DNA of 7,414 bases from an uncultured Brevibacterium sp. (GCA_902489215.1 CABTZE010000101.1:1-7414); one strand, 5' to 3'; positions 1 to 5,987 are shown, counted from the first letter of the stretch. Notes: generated from the sequence alone by a model not told the origin. Translations and numbers: made by a program.

Positions 1-46
<46 letters not shown>

Positions 47-56
47 GGGCGAACCC

Positions 57-82
57 AGCATACAAGACCCTGACCGTGGTCA
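57..82 (-). promoter_or_regulatory. possible tRNA-Leu promoter with a short dyad
   Basis: On the minus strand a TATGCT box (57-62) lies 10 bases before the tRNA 5' end, a fitting place for a -10 element (TANNNT). Just upstream is a small dyad, TGACC-N2-GGTCA (71-82), that covers the -35 area. No good -35 hexamer is present at 17 bases, so the promoter call rests on the -10 box and its position. Confidence 0.35.
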
Positions 83-173
83 GTGGGGCTCGAGGAGGGT
101 TCGCGGGATTGGGGCGAGGTGTCGAGGTGGCTTGCTGCCGAGGTGGGATAGCGGCTCGGGTGACGCCGGTAAG

Positions 174-641
174 TCAGTCGATGCCGAGTTCGCGGCGCAG
201 GCGCTCCACGTGGCCCTTGGCGCGCACGTTGTACTGGGCGACCTTCACAACGCCCTCTTCATCCAGCACGATCGTGGAGCGGATGACACCCTGGACGATC
301 TTGCCGTAGTTCTTCTTTTCACCGAACGCGCCCCATTCGGTCATGACCTGCTTGTCCGGGTCAGACAGCAGCCGGAAGTTCAGGCCTTCCTTTTCCACAA
401 ACTGGGCAAGCTTTTCCGGTTTGTCCGGCGAAACGCCCAGCACCGTGTATCCGGCAGACTTCAGCGATGACAGGCTGTCACGGAAATCGCATGCCTGCGT
501 GGTGCAGCCGGGCGTCATGGCGCGCGGGTAGAAGTAGACGATGACGGGCGTACCGCGCAGGTCAGACAGGGTGACGTCCTCACCCGTGTGATCAGTCAGA
601 GTGAAATCCGGGGCGGTGTCGCCGATCTCCAGGCGGGTCAT
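174..641 (-). CDS. bcp: peroxiredoxin Q / BCP-type thiol peroxidase
   Basis: This 155-aa cytoplasmic thioredoxin-fold peroxidase reduces hydrogen peroxide and organic hydroperoxides using thiol donors. The N-terminal GDTAPDFTLTD segment is the AhpC/TSA family entry. The active site reads YPRAMTPGCTTQAC, with peroxidatic Cys46 and resolving Cys51 five residues later, the atypical 2-Cys spacing of the PrxQ/BCP subfamily. Arg121 in GVIRSTIVLD fits the conserved catalytic arginine. Length matches the family (about 150-160 aa). The chosen ATG has AAGGGA (647-652) five bases upstream; the open frame extends far upstream, but that part has no family resemblance and overlaps the divergent gene. Downstream on the same strand is tRNA-Leu; DUF3618 and GroES-like genes are divergent. 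The symbol is by family; the identification is secure. Confidence 0.95.
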   Translation of the reverse strand: MTRLEIGDTAPDFTLTDHTGEDVTLSDLRGTPVIVYFYPRAMTPGCTTQACDFRDSLSSLKSAGYTVLGVSPDKPEKLAQFVEKEGLNFRLLSDPDKQVMTEWGAFGEKKNYGKIVQGVIRSTIVLDEEGVVKVAQYNVRAKGHVERLRRELGID

Positions 642-681
642 TGCATTCCCTTCGTTAGGAGCCTTGTTCTGCACCTCATTC

Positions 682-704
682 TGCCACCTGCCTTGCCACC
701 TGCC
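682..704. repeat. tandem 11-bp repeat in the divergent bcp / DUF3618 intergenic region
   Basis: Two exact copies of TGCCACCTGCC (682-692 and 694-704), one base apart, give a 12-bp period. They lie about 40-65 bases upstream of the bcp start and 65-90 bases upstream of the DUF3618 start, where promoters for both must lie. A 12-bp step is close to one helical turn, so paired binding of a regulator is conceivable, but a chance low-complexity repeat is also possible. I see no convincing -35/-10 pair on either strand; TAAGCT at 727-732 is a weak -10 candidate for the plus strand. Confidence 0.5.
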
Positions 705-770
705 GCCTGGTGTCAGCTGGTCACGGTAAGCTCGGAGGAGTAAGCAGACTTCCGAAGAAAAGGAATGCGC

Positions 771-1058
771 GTGAGCAACGTCTACACCTCGGACATCACT
801 GTCGACAACGCTTCGAAGGCACAGCTCGAAGAATCCATCCGCCTGCGCGAACAGCGCCTGGCTGCCAACATCGACACCCTCATCGGCGAAGTCCACCCCA
901 AGGCCATCGCAGCTCGTGCGACCAACCGTGTGAAGGGCGCTGCTGTTGACTCGGACGGTTCGGTCCGCGCTGACACTGCCGCACTCGTCGGTGGTCTTGT
1001 TCTCAGCGCTGCAGCGATTGTCGCCCTGGGCATTGTGCGCAGCCAGCGCAAGTACTGA
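771..1058 (+). CDS. DUF3618 family single-span membrane protein
   Basis: A 95-aa protein of the actinobacterial DUF3618 family, whose function is not established. The N-terminal soluble half forms a charged helix ending in RLAANIDTLIGEVHPKAIAA (residues 29-48), which carries the family signature (R-L-x-x-N/T-I/L-D-x-L...V-x-P-K-A). A glycine/alanine-rich hydrophobic segment at about residues 69-90 is a transmembrane helix, ending with a basic SQRKY tail. I prefer the GTG start at 771: AAAGGA ends at 764, six bases before it, whereas the in-frame ATG at 765 abuts the Shine-Dalgarno site. It is 18 bases upstream of the GroES-like gene and probably cotranscribed with it. The family link is firm; the role is unknown. 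Confidence 0.85.
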   Translation: MSNVYTSDITVDNASKAQLEESIRLREQRLAANIDTLIGEVHPKAIAARATNRVKGAAVDSDGSVRADTAALVGGLVLSAAAIVALGIVRSQRKY

Positions 1059-1076
1059 TCGGCAAGTATTCGCTGT

Positions 1077-1430
1077 ATGTCTGAAACGTCGCGTACTCGG
1101 CCGGCGGCAGAAACCGCCGGCGAGCTTCCCATCCGAATGCTCCACGACCGCCTGCTCGTGGAGCCTGACAAGGAAGCGGGGGAGCGCAGGTCCTCCGCCG
1201 GCATTGTCATTCCCGCAACCGCGGCTATGGGCAAGCGGCTGGCGTGGGGCACGGTGGTGGCTACCGGCCCGAATGTGCGCCAGGTCAGCCTGCACGACAC
1301 AATCCTGTTCGACCCAGAGGACCGTGCCGAGGTTGAACTCGACGGATCCCTGTACACACTTCTGCGTGAACGCGATATTCACGCGATTTCGCAGACCGCC
1401 GGTGAGGACAGCACCGGCCTGTACCTGTAG
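1077..1430 (+). CDS. GroES-like (Cpn10 fold) protein, non-canonical paralog
   Basis: This 117-aa protein resembles co-chaperonin GroES. The MLHDRLLVEPD strand (21-31), the mobile-loop region GERRSSAGIVIPATAAMGK (35-53), the VVATGPNV turn (60-67) and the DTILFDPEDRAEVELDG barrel strands (74-90) follow the Cpn10 order. It differs from housekeeping GroES by an N-terminal extension of about 18 residues, an unusual mobile loop and a C-terminal STGLYL tail, and no groEL is next to it. It belongs to the GroES-like proteins that actinobacteria carry beside DUF3618 and BCP genes. A role as GroEL partner is inference. No strong Shine-Dalgarno site precedes the ATG, so translation may be coupled to the DUF3618 gene 18 bases upstream. 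An internal ATG at 1137 would trim it to the bare domain. Confidence 0.85.
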   Translation: MSETSRTRPAAETAGELPIRMLHDRLLVEPDKEAGERRSSAGIVIPATAAMGKRLAWGTVVATGPNVRQVSLHDTILFDPEDRAEVELDGSLYTLLRERDIHAISQTAGEDSTGLYL

Positions 1431-1444
1431 CCGCTAGGGCGGCT
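1429..1444 (+). terminator. weak hairpin at the end of the GroES-like gene
   Basis: AGCCGC-TAGG-GCGGCT forms a perfect 6-bp GC-rich stem starting inside the TAG stop codon. The sequence after it (GCTGGTTTGG) has only a short T run, so it is a poor intrinsic terminator. It may act as a 3' end or a processing signal. Confidence 0.3.
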
Positions 1445-1568
1445 GCTGGTTTGGCGTCGGGGCTGCCCTCCCTGATCGCACGAGGTGCCGCTCAGCTCGG
1501 TCTTGTGCGGTTGGTCACAAAGGTCGGGTTTGGGTTGATTTCGATTTCCCACCGCCGCAGGAAGTGTG

Positions 1569-1574
1569 TATAGT
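1569..1574 (+). promoter_or_regulatory. -10 box of the tRNA-Lys promoter
   Basis: TATAGT lies 13 bases before the tRNA-Lys 5' end, giving a predicted transcription start about 7 bases upstream of the mature tRNA. The spacing suits a housekeeping sigma factor. No clear TTGACA lies at the right distance; TTGATT at 1535-1540 is too far upstream. Confidence 0.5.
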
Positions 1575-1587
1575 AGTTTCTCGTTGC

Positions 1588-1660
1588 GCACCTCTAGCTC
1601 AATTGGTAGAGCAACTGACTCTTAATCAGTGGGTTCCGGGTTCGAGTCCCGGGGGGTGTA
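1588..1660 (+). tRNA. tRNA-Lys (anticodon CTT)
   Basis: A complete 73-base cloverleaf. The acceptor stem GCACCTC pairs with GGGGTGT, with wobbles at two positions. The D arm reads AGCTCAATTGGTAGAGCA, and the anticodon arm ACTGA-CTCTTAA-TCAGT shows CTT. The T arm CCGGG-TTCGAGT-CCCGG is perfect, and the discriminator base is A. CCA is not encoded (CGA follows), so it must be added after transcription. A terminator follows 13 bases later. Confidence 0.97.
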
Positions 1661-1673
1661 CGAATCACCAAGA

Positions 1674-1708
1674 CCGCCGTCCAGCATCGCTGGGCGGCGG
1701 GTTCTTTC
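1674..1708 (+). terminator. rho-independent terminator of tRNA-Lys
   Basis: A 12-bp GC-rich stem (1674-1685 with 1689-1700, one G-T wobble) closes a 3-base ATC loop. GTTCTTTC follows immediately, a modest T-rich tail. It starts 13 bases after the tRNA. Confidence 0.85.
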
Positions 1709-1771
1709 GTTTGAGGCCTATGCGTTCCCGCCTCATCGATCGTTGCGAGGGGCTGTATTTCATGCGCAGGG

Positions 1772-1801
1772 TTGACTGGTCGACTGCGGCACGACTATTG
1801 T
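1772..1801 (+). promoter_or_regulatory. candidate sigma-70-type promoter downstream of tRNA-Lys
   Basis: TTGACT (1772-1777) and TATTGT (1796-1801) are separated by 18 bases, close to the vegetative consensus. An AAGGAG motif at 1838-1843 follows within the expected leader. The next coding traces are the NYN remnant (1912) and the small acidic gene at 2158, so this promoter probably belonged to the now broken NYN gene and may still drive the downstream gene. Confidence 0.45.
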
Positions 1802-1911
1802 GGTCGTATCAACCTCAGCCGTTGACCCTCCACCGATAAGGAGAGTGCCGACGACTGAGGTTTTCGCGTATGCAGTGGAGGCCGCAAATGCACAGGGCGA
1901 GAGATCACAGA

Positions 1912-2004
1912 ATGCCGCTTCGTGAAATCACGACAGCTGTGCTTGTCGACGGAGGCTTCTACTGTAAGAGAGCAGACGGCCTGCTCGAAACACTGATACC
2001 GTAA
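1912..2004 (+). pseudogene. N-terminal remnant of a NYN-domain (PIN-like) protein
   Basis: The 30-codon frame contains ITTAVLVDGGFYCKRADGLL followed by ETLIP and a TAA stop. V-L-V-D-G-G-F-Y-x-K-R-A is the characteristic N-terminus of NYN-domain proteins, a PIN-like nuclease fold in which this aspartate is a catalytic metal ligand. Intact members are several times longer, so this is a stump. The frame runs open upstream to further ATGs at 1870 and 1888, so the original start is uncertain. After the stop, the plus-one frame reads KALAYRCVMLK, which weakly recalls the YC...HL segment that follows in this family and hints at a frameshift, but this is speculative. It is probably a decayed gene beside tRNA-Lys; a short expressed peptide cannot be excluded. 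Confidence 0.6.
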
Positions 2005-2157
2005 CGACCTGCCCGCAGCGCTCCTGCAACAAAGGCACTGGCCTACAGGTGCGTAATGCTCAAGAGAACACTAACCCCACAGCACGCAGGTTGCGGGATT
2101 GCTTTTGTTTACGGAAACGAGCGGCAGCTAAGTCCCTACTGTGGGGAGGACGGTCCG

Positions 2158-2496
2158 ATGCCAGAGTTTGATGACGTCAATAGGTACTTCCAGTCGATGT
2201 ATCGCGTCTTTTATTCGCTGTTGGCGATTGCTGACGAAGCACGTGGACGTGCGCCCAGGCGAGTTTATAGGCCGTTCGAAGAAGACCCGGATCTGTTCTT
2301 CGACGATGCTTATAGCGCAGTTGTCGATGCTGGCGTGATTATTGAAGATGACGAACTGCTGGCAGAGGCAGTAGCGACCGGGAACGAGTTCCTCGAGGTG
2401 CTTGAGGAAGAAGGCACCGAGGAAGACAGATTCAACTTCCGCTATTACTTCGACCCGTTCGTTGAGATGCACCGAAAAGCAGGCAAACTCGTCTGA
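2158..2496 (+). CDS. small acidic protein of unknown function (112 aa)
   Basis: I do not recognise a family. The ATG is chosen because GGGGAGGA (2143-2150) lies seven bases upstream, an excellent Shine-Dalgarno site; the frame is open further upstream to 2056, but that part lacks such a signal. The protein has no signal peptide or membrane segment. It begins with an aromatic helix-like stretch (DVNRYFQSMYRVFYSLLAIA, residues 5-24), then a run of Asp/Glu-rich segments (EEDPDLFFDDAYSAVVDAG; IIEDDELLAEAV; FLEVLEEEGTEED) and ends FDPFVEMHRKAGKLV. Strong acidity and small size recall immunity proteins, antitoxins or DNA mimics, but nothing here demonstrates such a role. No toxin gene is adjacent. 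It sits in a more AT-rich stretch between tRNA-Lys and a terminator at 3084. Confidence 0.75.
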   Translation: MPEFDDVNRYFQSMYRVFYSLLAIADEARGRAPRRVYRPFEEDPDLFFDDAYSAVVDAGVIIEDDELLAEAVATGNEFLEVLEEEGTEEDRFNFRYYFDPFVEMHRKAGKLV

Positions 2497-2562
2497 CCAT
2501 TACCAATAACTGCAAACGTACAAGTTGCGGAGCAGACGGTCGTTGACATTCACCGCGCGACA

Positions 2563-2682
2563 ATGATCGTAGAAGGCCCGAAGCCAGGCGTAAATGAATT
2601 CTTTAGGAGACACCAGTCTGGCGGCATGAAGGTAAACTTGTTGACTCGAGATCGTGGGCTGACCGAAGTATCGGAGGGGTGA
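2563..2682 (+). CDS. possible 39-aa ORF abutting the next gene
   Basis: ATG at 2563 opens 39 codons (MIVEGPKPGVNEFFRRHQ... ending LTEVSEG) and stops with TGA three bases before the ATG of the following 117-aa gene. The stop overlaps the spacer just after that gene's Shine-Dalgarno site, so translation of this ORF could couple to it. The frame stays open back to the stop of the 112-aa gene at 2494-2496, so it could equally be a piece of a longer, decayed reading frame. There is no good Shine-Dalgarno site before 2563, and I recognise no domain. This is a low-confidence call. Confidence 0.25.
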   Translation: MIVEGPKPGVNEFFRRHQSGGMKVNLLTRDRGLTEVSEG

Positions 2683-2685
2683 ACA

Positions 2686-3039
2686 ATGTCTTACGTTGCA
2701 CTGATAGAGGTCGATATGCCAGTCGGCAAATTCTGGGATCAGATCAGAACCAACCAGCGAGTTCAGCCTGTCCGCGAAGAACGCGACTCATGTACCGCGA
2801 AGCTGAATACAGGTGAATACTTCACAGTCGTCAAGGACGATTCCAATGAAGCGGCAGTCGTCGTAAACCTTCCGTATGACGGCGAAGACGAGGAACTCTA
2901 CTTGCGTCGTCTTACCGAAAACACATTGAAGGTATTCGAGATGATCGTCTCAACAACTGACGCGGATGCTGAAGCAAGCATCCCAGAATTCGATGAATTG
3001 ATCGCTGAGCGGAAGCAACCATCGCGGGCCGCGCTCTGA
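2686..3039 (+). CDS. small acidic protein of unknown function (117 aa)
   Basis: No family is recognised. GGAGGGG (2673-2679) lies six bases before the ATG, so the start is secure. The sequence looks like a compact soluble alpha/beta protein: an N-terminal strand (SYVALIEVDMP), a helix FWDQIRTNQRVQPV, strands around KLNTGEYFTVVKDDSNEAAVVVNLP (about residues 40-64), then an acidic linker DGEDEELYLRRLTENTLKVFEM leading to a helical, charged C-terminus. There are no membrane or export signals. Base composition is visibly lower in GC than the flanking genes (about half GC in the lines at 2821-3000, against about 60-65% in the oxidoreductase), which suggests acquisition from elsewhere. A role as immunity protein or antitoxin is possible but unsupported. 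Confidence 0.75.
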   Translation: MSYVALIEVDMPVGKFWDQIRTNQRVQPVREERDSCTAKLNTGEYFTVVKDDSNEAAVVVNLPYDGEDEELYLRRLTENTLKVFEMIVSTTDADAEASIPEFDELIAERKQPSRAAL

Positions 3040-3083
3040 TCGCATAGATAATTTTTTAATCCTCTACAACAGATTTCCATGTG

Positions 3084-3118
3084 CAGCAGCTCTCACCGAA
3101 AGACGGGAGCTGCTGTTA
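3084..3118 (+). terminator. rho-independent terminator after the small acidic genes
   Basis: An 11-bp stem (3084-3094 with 3105-3115, one T-G wobble; arms CAGCAGCTCTC and GGGAGCTGCTG) encloses a 10-base loop and is followed by TTATT. It lies 44 bases after the stop codon of the 117-aa gene and separates that unit from the oxidoreductase. Confidence 0.75.
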
Positions 3119-3230
3119 TTCCGCTTGGAATTTTTGCACGCCTTGCAGTGCTGGATTGGGCGAGAAGTGACAAGCATCGAGGCCCTGTGGGTTAAGCAGT
3201 GGCTTCATTGACGAAAGGATGCAGTTCTTC

Positions 3231-4229
3231 ATGACGACTTCTAAGCAGTGGGTGCTGGCCTCCCGCCCTACAGGCACACCGACCATGGATAACTTCCGCC
3301 TCGAAGAGGTTGAGCTTCCCGAGCTCTCCGACGGGCAGATCCTCGTAGAGAACAAGGTCAACACGGTTGATCCCTACATGCGCGGCCGCATGAACGATGT
3401 GAAGTCCTACATTCCGCCTTTCGAAATCGACAAGCCGATGACCGGCGGCGCTGTCGGCATCGTCCGCGAATCCCGCTCCGAAAAGTTCAAGGTCGGCGAT
3501 GCCGTCAGCCACTCGCTGGGTTGGCAGGACGTCGCCGTCGTCGATGAGTCAGCCGCCAAACCCGTCGACCTTGACATGGCACCCGCGCACGCCTACCTCG
3601 GCATCCTCGGCCTGACCGGTCTGACGGCCTATGTTGGTCTGACCCGCATTGCCGAAATCAAGGAAGGCGATGTCGTTTTCGTTTCCGGCGCGGCAGGCGC
3701 AGTCGGTTCGGCTGTCGGTCAGTTTGCTCGTCAGCTCGGCGCATCGAAGATCATCGGATCGGCCGGCACCGACGAAAAGGTTGAGCGCCTCAAGGAGCTC
3801 GGCTTCGATAGCGCCATCAACTACCGTGAGGGCCGCCTTGTCGAACAGCTCAAGGAAGCTGCACCAGAAGGCATCGACCTGTACTTCGACAACGTCGGCG
3901 GTGAACACCTCGAAGCAGCCATTGCCCGCATGAATGAGTTCGGCCGCGTCGCCATGTGCGGCGCGATCGCACAATACAACGACACCCAGAAACCTTCGGG
4001 GCCGCGCAACCTCGCACTGGCCATCGGCAAGTGCCTTACTCTGCGTGGATTCGTGCTCGGCAAGTATCTAGACGCAGCCCCTGAATTCCAGGAGCGCATG
4101 GCTCCGCTTGTCCTCAACGGCGACATCAAATACGACGTGACCACCCGCCACGGCATCGAAGCCATGCCTGAGGCATTCCTCGAGCTGTTCACCGGCGGCA
4201 ACACCGGCAAGATGGTCGTTGAGATGTGA
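3231..4229 (+). CDS. NADP-dependent oxidoreductase, MDR superfamily (LTB4DH / CurA-like)
   Basis: A 332-aa zinc-independent medium-chain reductase of the leukotriene B4 12-hydroxydehydrogenase/curcumin reductase group, which reduces activated double bonds with NADPH. Seen in order: an N-terminal catalytic-fold domain with TVDPYMRGRM (45-54), GLTGLTAYVGL (127-137), the Rossmann glycine motif SGAAGAVGSAVGQ (152-164), FDNVGG (219-224), and the family-typical C-terminus LFTGGNTGKMVV (319-330). No zinc-ligand pattern is present. Length fits the family (about 330-345 aa). I choose ATG 3231 over ATG 3219: AAAGG at 3214-3218 abuts the earlier ATG but is 12 bases before the later one, and family proteins start close to the KQWVLASRP segment. 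It is monocistronic, between a terminator and a hairpin pair. The physiological substrate is unknown. Confidence 0.93.
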   Translation: MTTSKQWVLASRPTGTPTMDNFRLEEVELPELSDGQILVENKVNTVDPYMRGRMNDVKSYIPPFEIDKPMTGGAVGIVRESRSEKFKVGDAVSHSLGWQDVAVVDESAAKPVDLDMAPAHAYLGILGLTGLTAYVGLTRIAEIKEGDVVFVSGAAGAVGSAVGQFARQLGASKIIGSAGTDEKVERLKELGFDSAINYREGRLVEQLKEAAPEGIDLYFDNVGGEHLEAAIARMNEFGRVAMCGAIAQYNDTQKPSGPRNLALAIGKCLTLRGFVLGKYLDAAPEFQERMAPLVLNGDIKYDVTTRHGIEAMPEAFLELFTGGNTGKMVVEM

Positions 4230-4250
4230 TCACTGGGGTTTGCAAGCCGT

Positions 4251-4293
4251 GGTGAGCTCCGCCTCGTGAGAATGACGAGGGGGGGAGCTCACC
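4251..4293 (+). terminator. strong hairpin downstream of the oxidoreductase
   Basis: Arms GGTGAGCTCC (4251-4260) and GGAGCTCACC (4284-4293) pair perfectly, continued after a small internal loop by CCTCGT/ACGAGG around a 7-base loop. It lies 21 bases after the stop. No T-tract follows, so termination may be factor-dependent or the structure may protect the transcript 3' end. Confidence 0.55.
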
Positions 4294-4294
4294 A

Positions 4295-4307
4295 GGGGGA
4301 CGCCCCC
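4295..4307 (+). other. second short GC hairpin in tandem
   Basis: GGGGG-ACG-CCCCC is a 5-bp stem with a 3-base loop, one base after the larger hairpin. It may add to the 3'-end structure. It has no T-tract and is short enough to be incidental. Confidence 0.3.
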
Positions 4308-4354
4308 GAAAAGCCGGTAAGTGCGTCTAGACAAAAGCTGAAGATTTCAGCCCT

Positions 4355-4379
4355 CAACCTTCGCGCCGCCGGCTAAACT
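4355..4379 (+). promoter_or_regulatory. promoter region of lipoprotein gene 1, shared with its paralog
   Basis: CAACCT (4355-4360), 13 bases, then a TAAACT -10-like box (4374-4379), 61 bases before the start codon. The same arrangement, CAACCT-N13-TAGAAT at 60 bases, precedes the paralog at 6202-6226, and both -10 boxes are preceded by CGGC and followed by CACGCCGC. No TTGACA-like -35 is present. The -10 call is an inference from the TANNNT pattern and the conservation between the copies. Confidence 0.5.
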
Positions 4380-4434
4380 TTTGCCCAGATTCACGCCGCG
4401 CGAAGGGCGCCGGCACATTCCGGAGGGCCAACCC

Positions 4435-5373
4435 ATGCAGAATCTGCAGAAGAAACTCACCCGAGCGCTTGCCGTCGGCCTGGTTCTGATCATGGGCTTT
4501 GTTCTTGCCGGCTGCGAGGGCGTTGCTGCGGGGAAGCTCAATATTGATTTGAGCTTTGACAAGGAAGGGCGTCTCACAGGCACTTACAAGTTGGTGGTTG
4601 ACACCGCCCTCGTTGAAGAGGAATTGTCAGCTTCCGGCGCCTCGCTCGACAAGGATGAAGTCAGTAAGCAACTCGACCGGCTGGTCGATGACCTGGAGAG
4701 TGACGCCCCAGAAGGGATGACGGTCGAGAAAATCGACACCGAGTCCGAAGCGGGGCTGAACATCACTCTTGACAAGGTGCCGTCCGGCGAATTCGACATC
4801 GACGGCCTCGAAGGCCCTGATGCTCTGGTGAACGTCAACAGTGACTTCATCTCGGTAGGTCTGGCGAACCCCGTCCAGCCGGAGGCTCTTCTCAACCACG
4901 GACTTCCGGCAGACCCCTCTGAAGTGCTCACAGAAGCGCAGATGACACTCACTCTGCCAGGCAACATTGACCACGACACCGGCGGTGAGGTCAACGGCAA
5001 CACCGTGACCTACGACCTGCTTAGCTACGACGACTTTGCAATTGCCGTCTCAGCGCCGCTTTCCTCCGGCCCCTTTGCTGCCACCGGCTTCCCATGGATG
5101 TTCATGGCCATTTTGATCGGCGGAACCGTTTTGCCGATCATCATTGGGGTAGTGATCGTCGTGATCGTAGTCAAGAGGCAGAAAAAACAGCGGCCAGCAC
5201 CAGCGTCTCCGGGTGCTTCAATGGCGTATCCGCATTCCGGGCAACAGTCGGCCAACCCGGGCCAGGTGCCCCACGGCGGGCAGAACCCACCGCGGGGATA
5301 CCCGGGCCAGCAGCCGCCGCAGAACCCACCCCACGATTCAGGACCGCCGCCGCCCAACCCTCCTCAGAGGTAA
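4435..5373 (+). CDS. LppM-like lipoprotein with transmembrane helix and Pro-rich cytoplasmic tail (copy 1)
   Basis: 312 aa. A signal peptide (1-26) ends in the lipobox LAGC with Cys27 as the lipidation site. An extracytoplasmic domain of about 190 residues starts KLNIDLSFDKEGRLTGTYKLVV, which resembles LppM/DUF3153-type lipoproteins of actinobacteria, and includes DAPEGMTVEKI (90-100) and VNGNTVTYDL (186-195). A long hydrophobic helix (about 219-246) is followed by KRQKKQR, which by the positive-inside rule places the C-terminus in the cytoplasm. The tail (247-312) is rich in Pro, Gln and Gly and probably disordered. GGAGGG (4422-4427) lies seven bases before this ATG; the longer frame from 4381 lacks a signal peptide start. 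Its paralog lies at 6281. Function is unknown; mycobacterial LppM has been linked to host-cell interaction, which may not transfer. Confidence 0.82.
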   Translation: MQNLQKKLTRALAVGLVLIMGFVLAGCEGVAAGKLNIDLSFDKEGRLTGTYKLVVDTALVEEELSASGASLDKDEVSKQLDRLVDDLESDAPEGMTVEKIDTESEAGLNITLDKVPSGEFDIDGLEGPDALVNVNSDFISVGLANPVQPEALLNHGLPADPSEVLTEAQMTLTLPGNIDHDTGGEVNGNTVTYDLLSYDDFAIAVSAPLSSGPFAATGFPWMFMAILIGGTVLPIIIGVVIVVIVVKRQKKQRPAPASPGASMAYPHSGQQSANPGQVPHGGQNPPRGYPGQQPPQNPPHDSGPPPPNPPQR

Positions 5374-5449
5374 GCCTCGGCAGTCCGCAGCTGACACATT
5401 CGGCTGAACCGCAGGGCGCAGGCGAAGCTAAATGGGGCGCTCCGCTTGA

Positions 5450-5971
5450 TCAGTCGGAAACGACCTGCGTGTGCCCTCCCTTGGTGAAGCTCACCGTGCC
5501 CAACGGCTGCAGGTTCCACCCATGAAGGATGTGGCTGAGCGCTCGGCTGGGCGACTGCGCATTCTGCAGACGCTGAAGCCAGGGCCGCCAGGCATCCGCA
5601 TTGAGCCGAAAATCCGGATAAAGATCGCCGAACCACTGTTTAAAAAGATGGCCGTGCAGGGTTTCCTGCAATTCGCCCTGCTTCCGCGCACTCGTCAGCA
5701 GCTCAGCGAGTAAGAAGTACTGGATCGGGCTGAACCCGGCATTGTGCAGTTCTGTGGCCGTGTCCTTCCAGGATTGAGGGACGCGCGTACCGCCTTTGAC
5801 GACGCTGCCTGCAATGAAATTCATGGCGACCGCCCCTGGGAATGCAGGGCAGTGGTCGAGCATGTAGCGAGACCACAGAGGGCGATCAGCTTCAGGGACT
5901 TCGCCCCAACCATCCGTTGGGTCGACGTTGTCAGATGTGCCTGTACCGGTGTTGCCACGGTGAGTAGACAT
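5450..5971 (-). CDS. Trp-rich soluble protein of unknown function, between the two lipoprotein genes
   Basis: 173 aa, family not recognised. AAGGA sits eight bases before this ATG on the minus strand; the frame is open upstream to 6139, but that part crosses inverted repeats and looks non-coding. The first 20 residues are Gly/Thr/Asn-rich and probably flexible. The body contains DRPLWSRYMLDHCPAFPG (29-46), a helix SPIQYFLLAELLTSARKQ (81-98), HLFKQWFGDLYPDFRLNADAW (108-128) and a Trp-rich end. Seven tryptophans in 173 residues is high. There is no signal peptide, membrane segment or recognised catalytic motif. It is convergent with lipoprotein gene 1 (76 bases between stops) and divergent from lipoprotein gene 2 (309 bases), so it may be regulated together with the latter. 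It looks real, since the opposite frames are short. Confidence 0.7.
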   Translation of the reverse strand: MSTHRGNTGTGTSDNVDPTDGWGEVPEADRPLWSRYMLDHCPAFPGAVAMNFIAGSVVKGGTRVPQSWKDTATELHNAGFSPIQYFLLAELLTSARKQGELQETLHGHLFKQWFGDLYPDFRLNADAWRPWLQRLQNAQSPSRALSHILHGWNLQPLGTVSFTKGGHTQVVSD

Positions 5972-5987
5972 GGGAATGTTCCTTACC

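Noticed and set aside
174..1382. A 402-codon open frame on the minus strand that includes the peroxiredoxin
   Set aside because: Only the last 155 codons match the family. The rest overlaps two well-supported plus-strand genes and is an open frame caused by high GC.
1564..1839. A 91-codon plus-strand ORF
   Set aside because: It overlaps the tRNA-Lys gene and its terminator; the translated tRNA explains the sequence.
1845..1925. A 26-codon GTG-started ORF after AAGGAG
   Set aside because: The Shine-Dalgarno site is only about one base from the GTG, and the ORF is short, overlaps the NYN remnant and has no recognisable homology.
2543..2571. TTGACA as a -35 box for the 117-aa gene
   Set aside because: No acceptable -10 hexamer lies 16-18 bases downstream; likewise for TTGACT at 2641.
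1588..3120. Integrated element with a duplicated tRNA-Lys 3' end as attachment site
   Set aside because: I found no second copy of the tRNA 3' sequence before 3120 and no integrase gene, so an integrative element is not supported.
3549..3974. Minus-strand ORF of 141 codons inside the oxidoreductase
   Set aside because: It is antisense to a strongly conserved gene, with no ribosome binding site or family resemblance.
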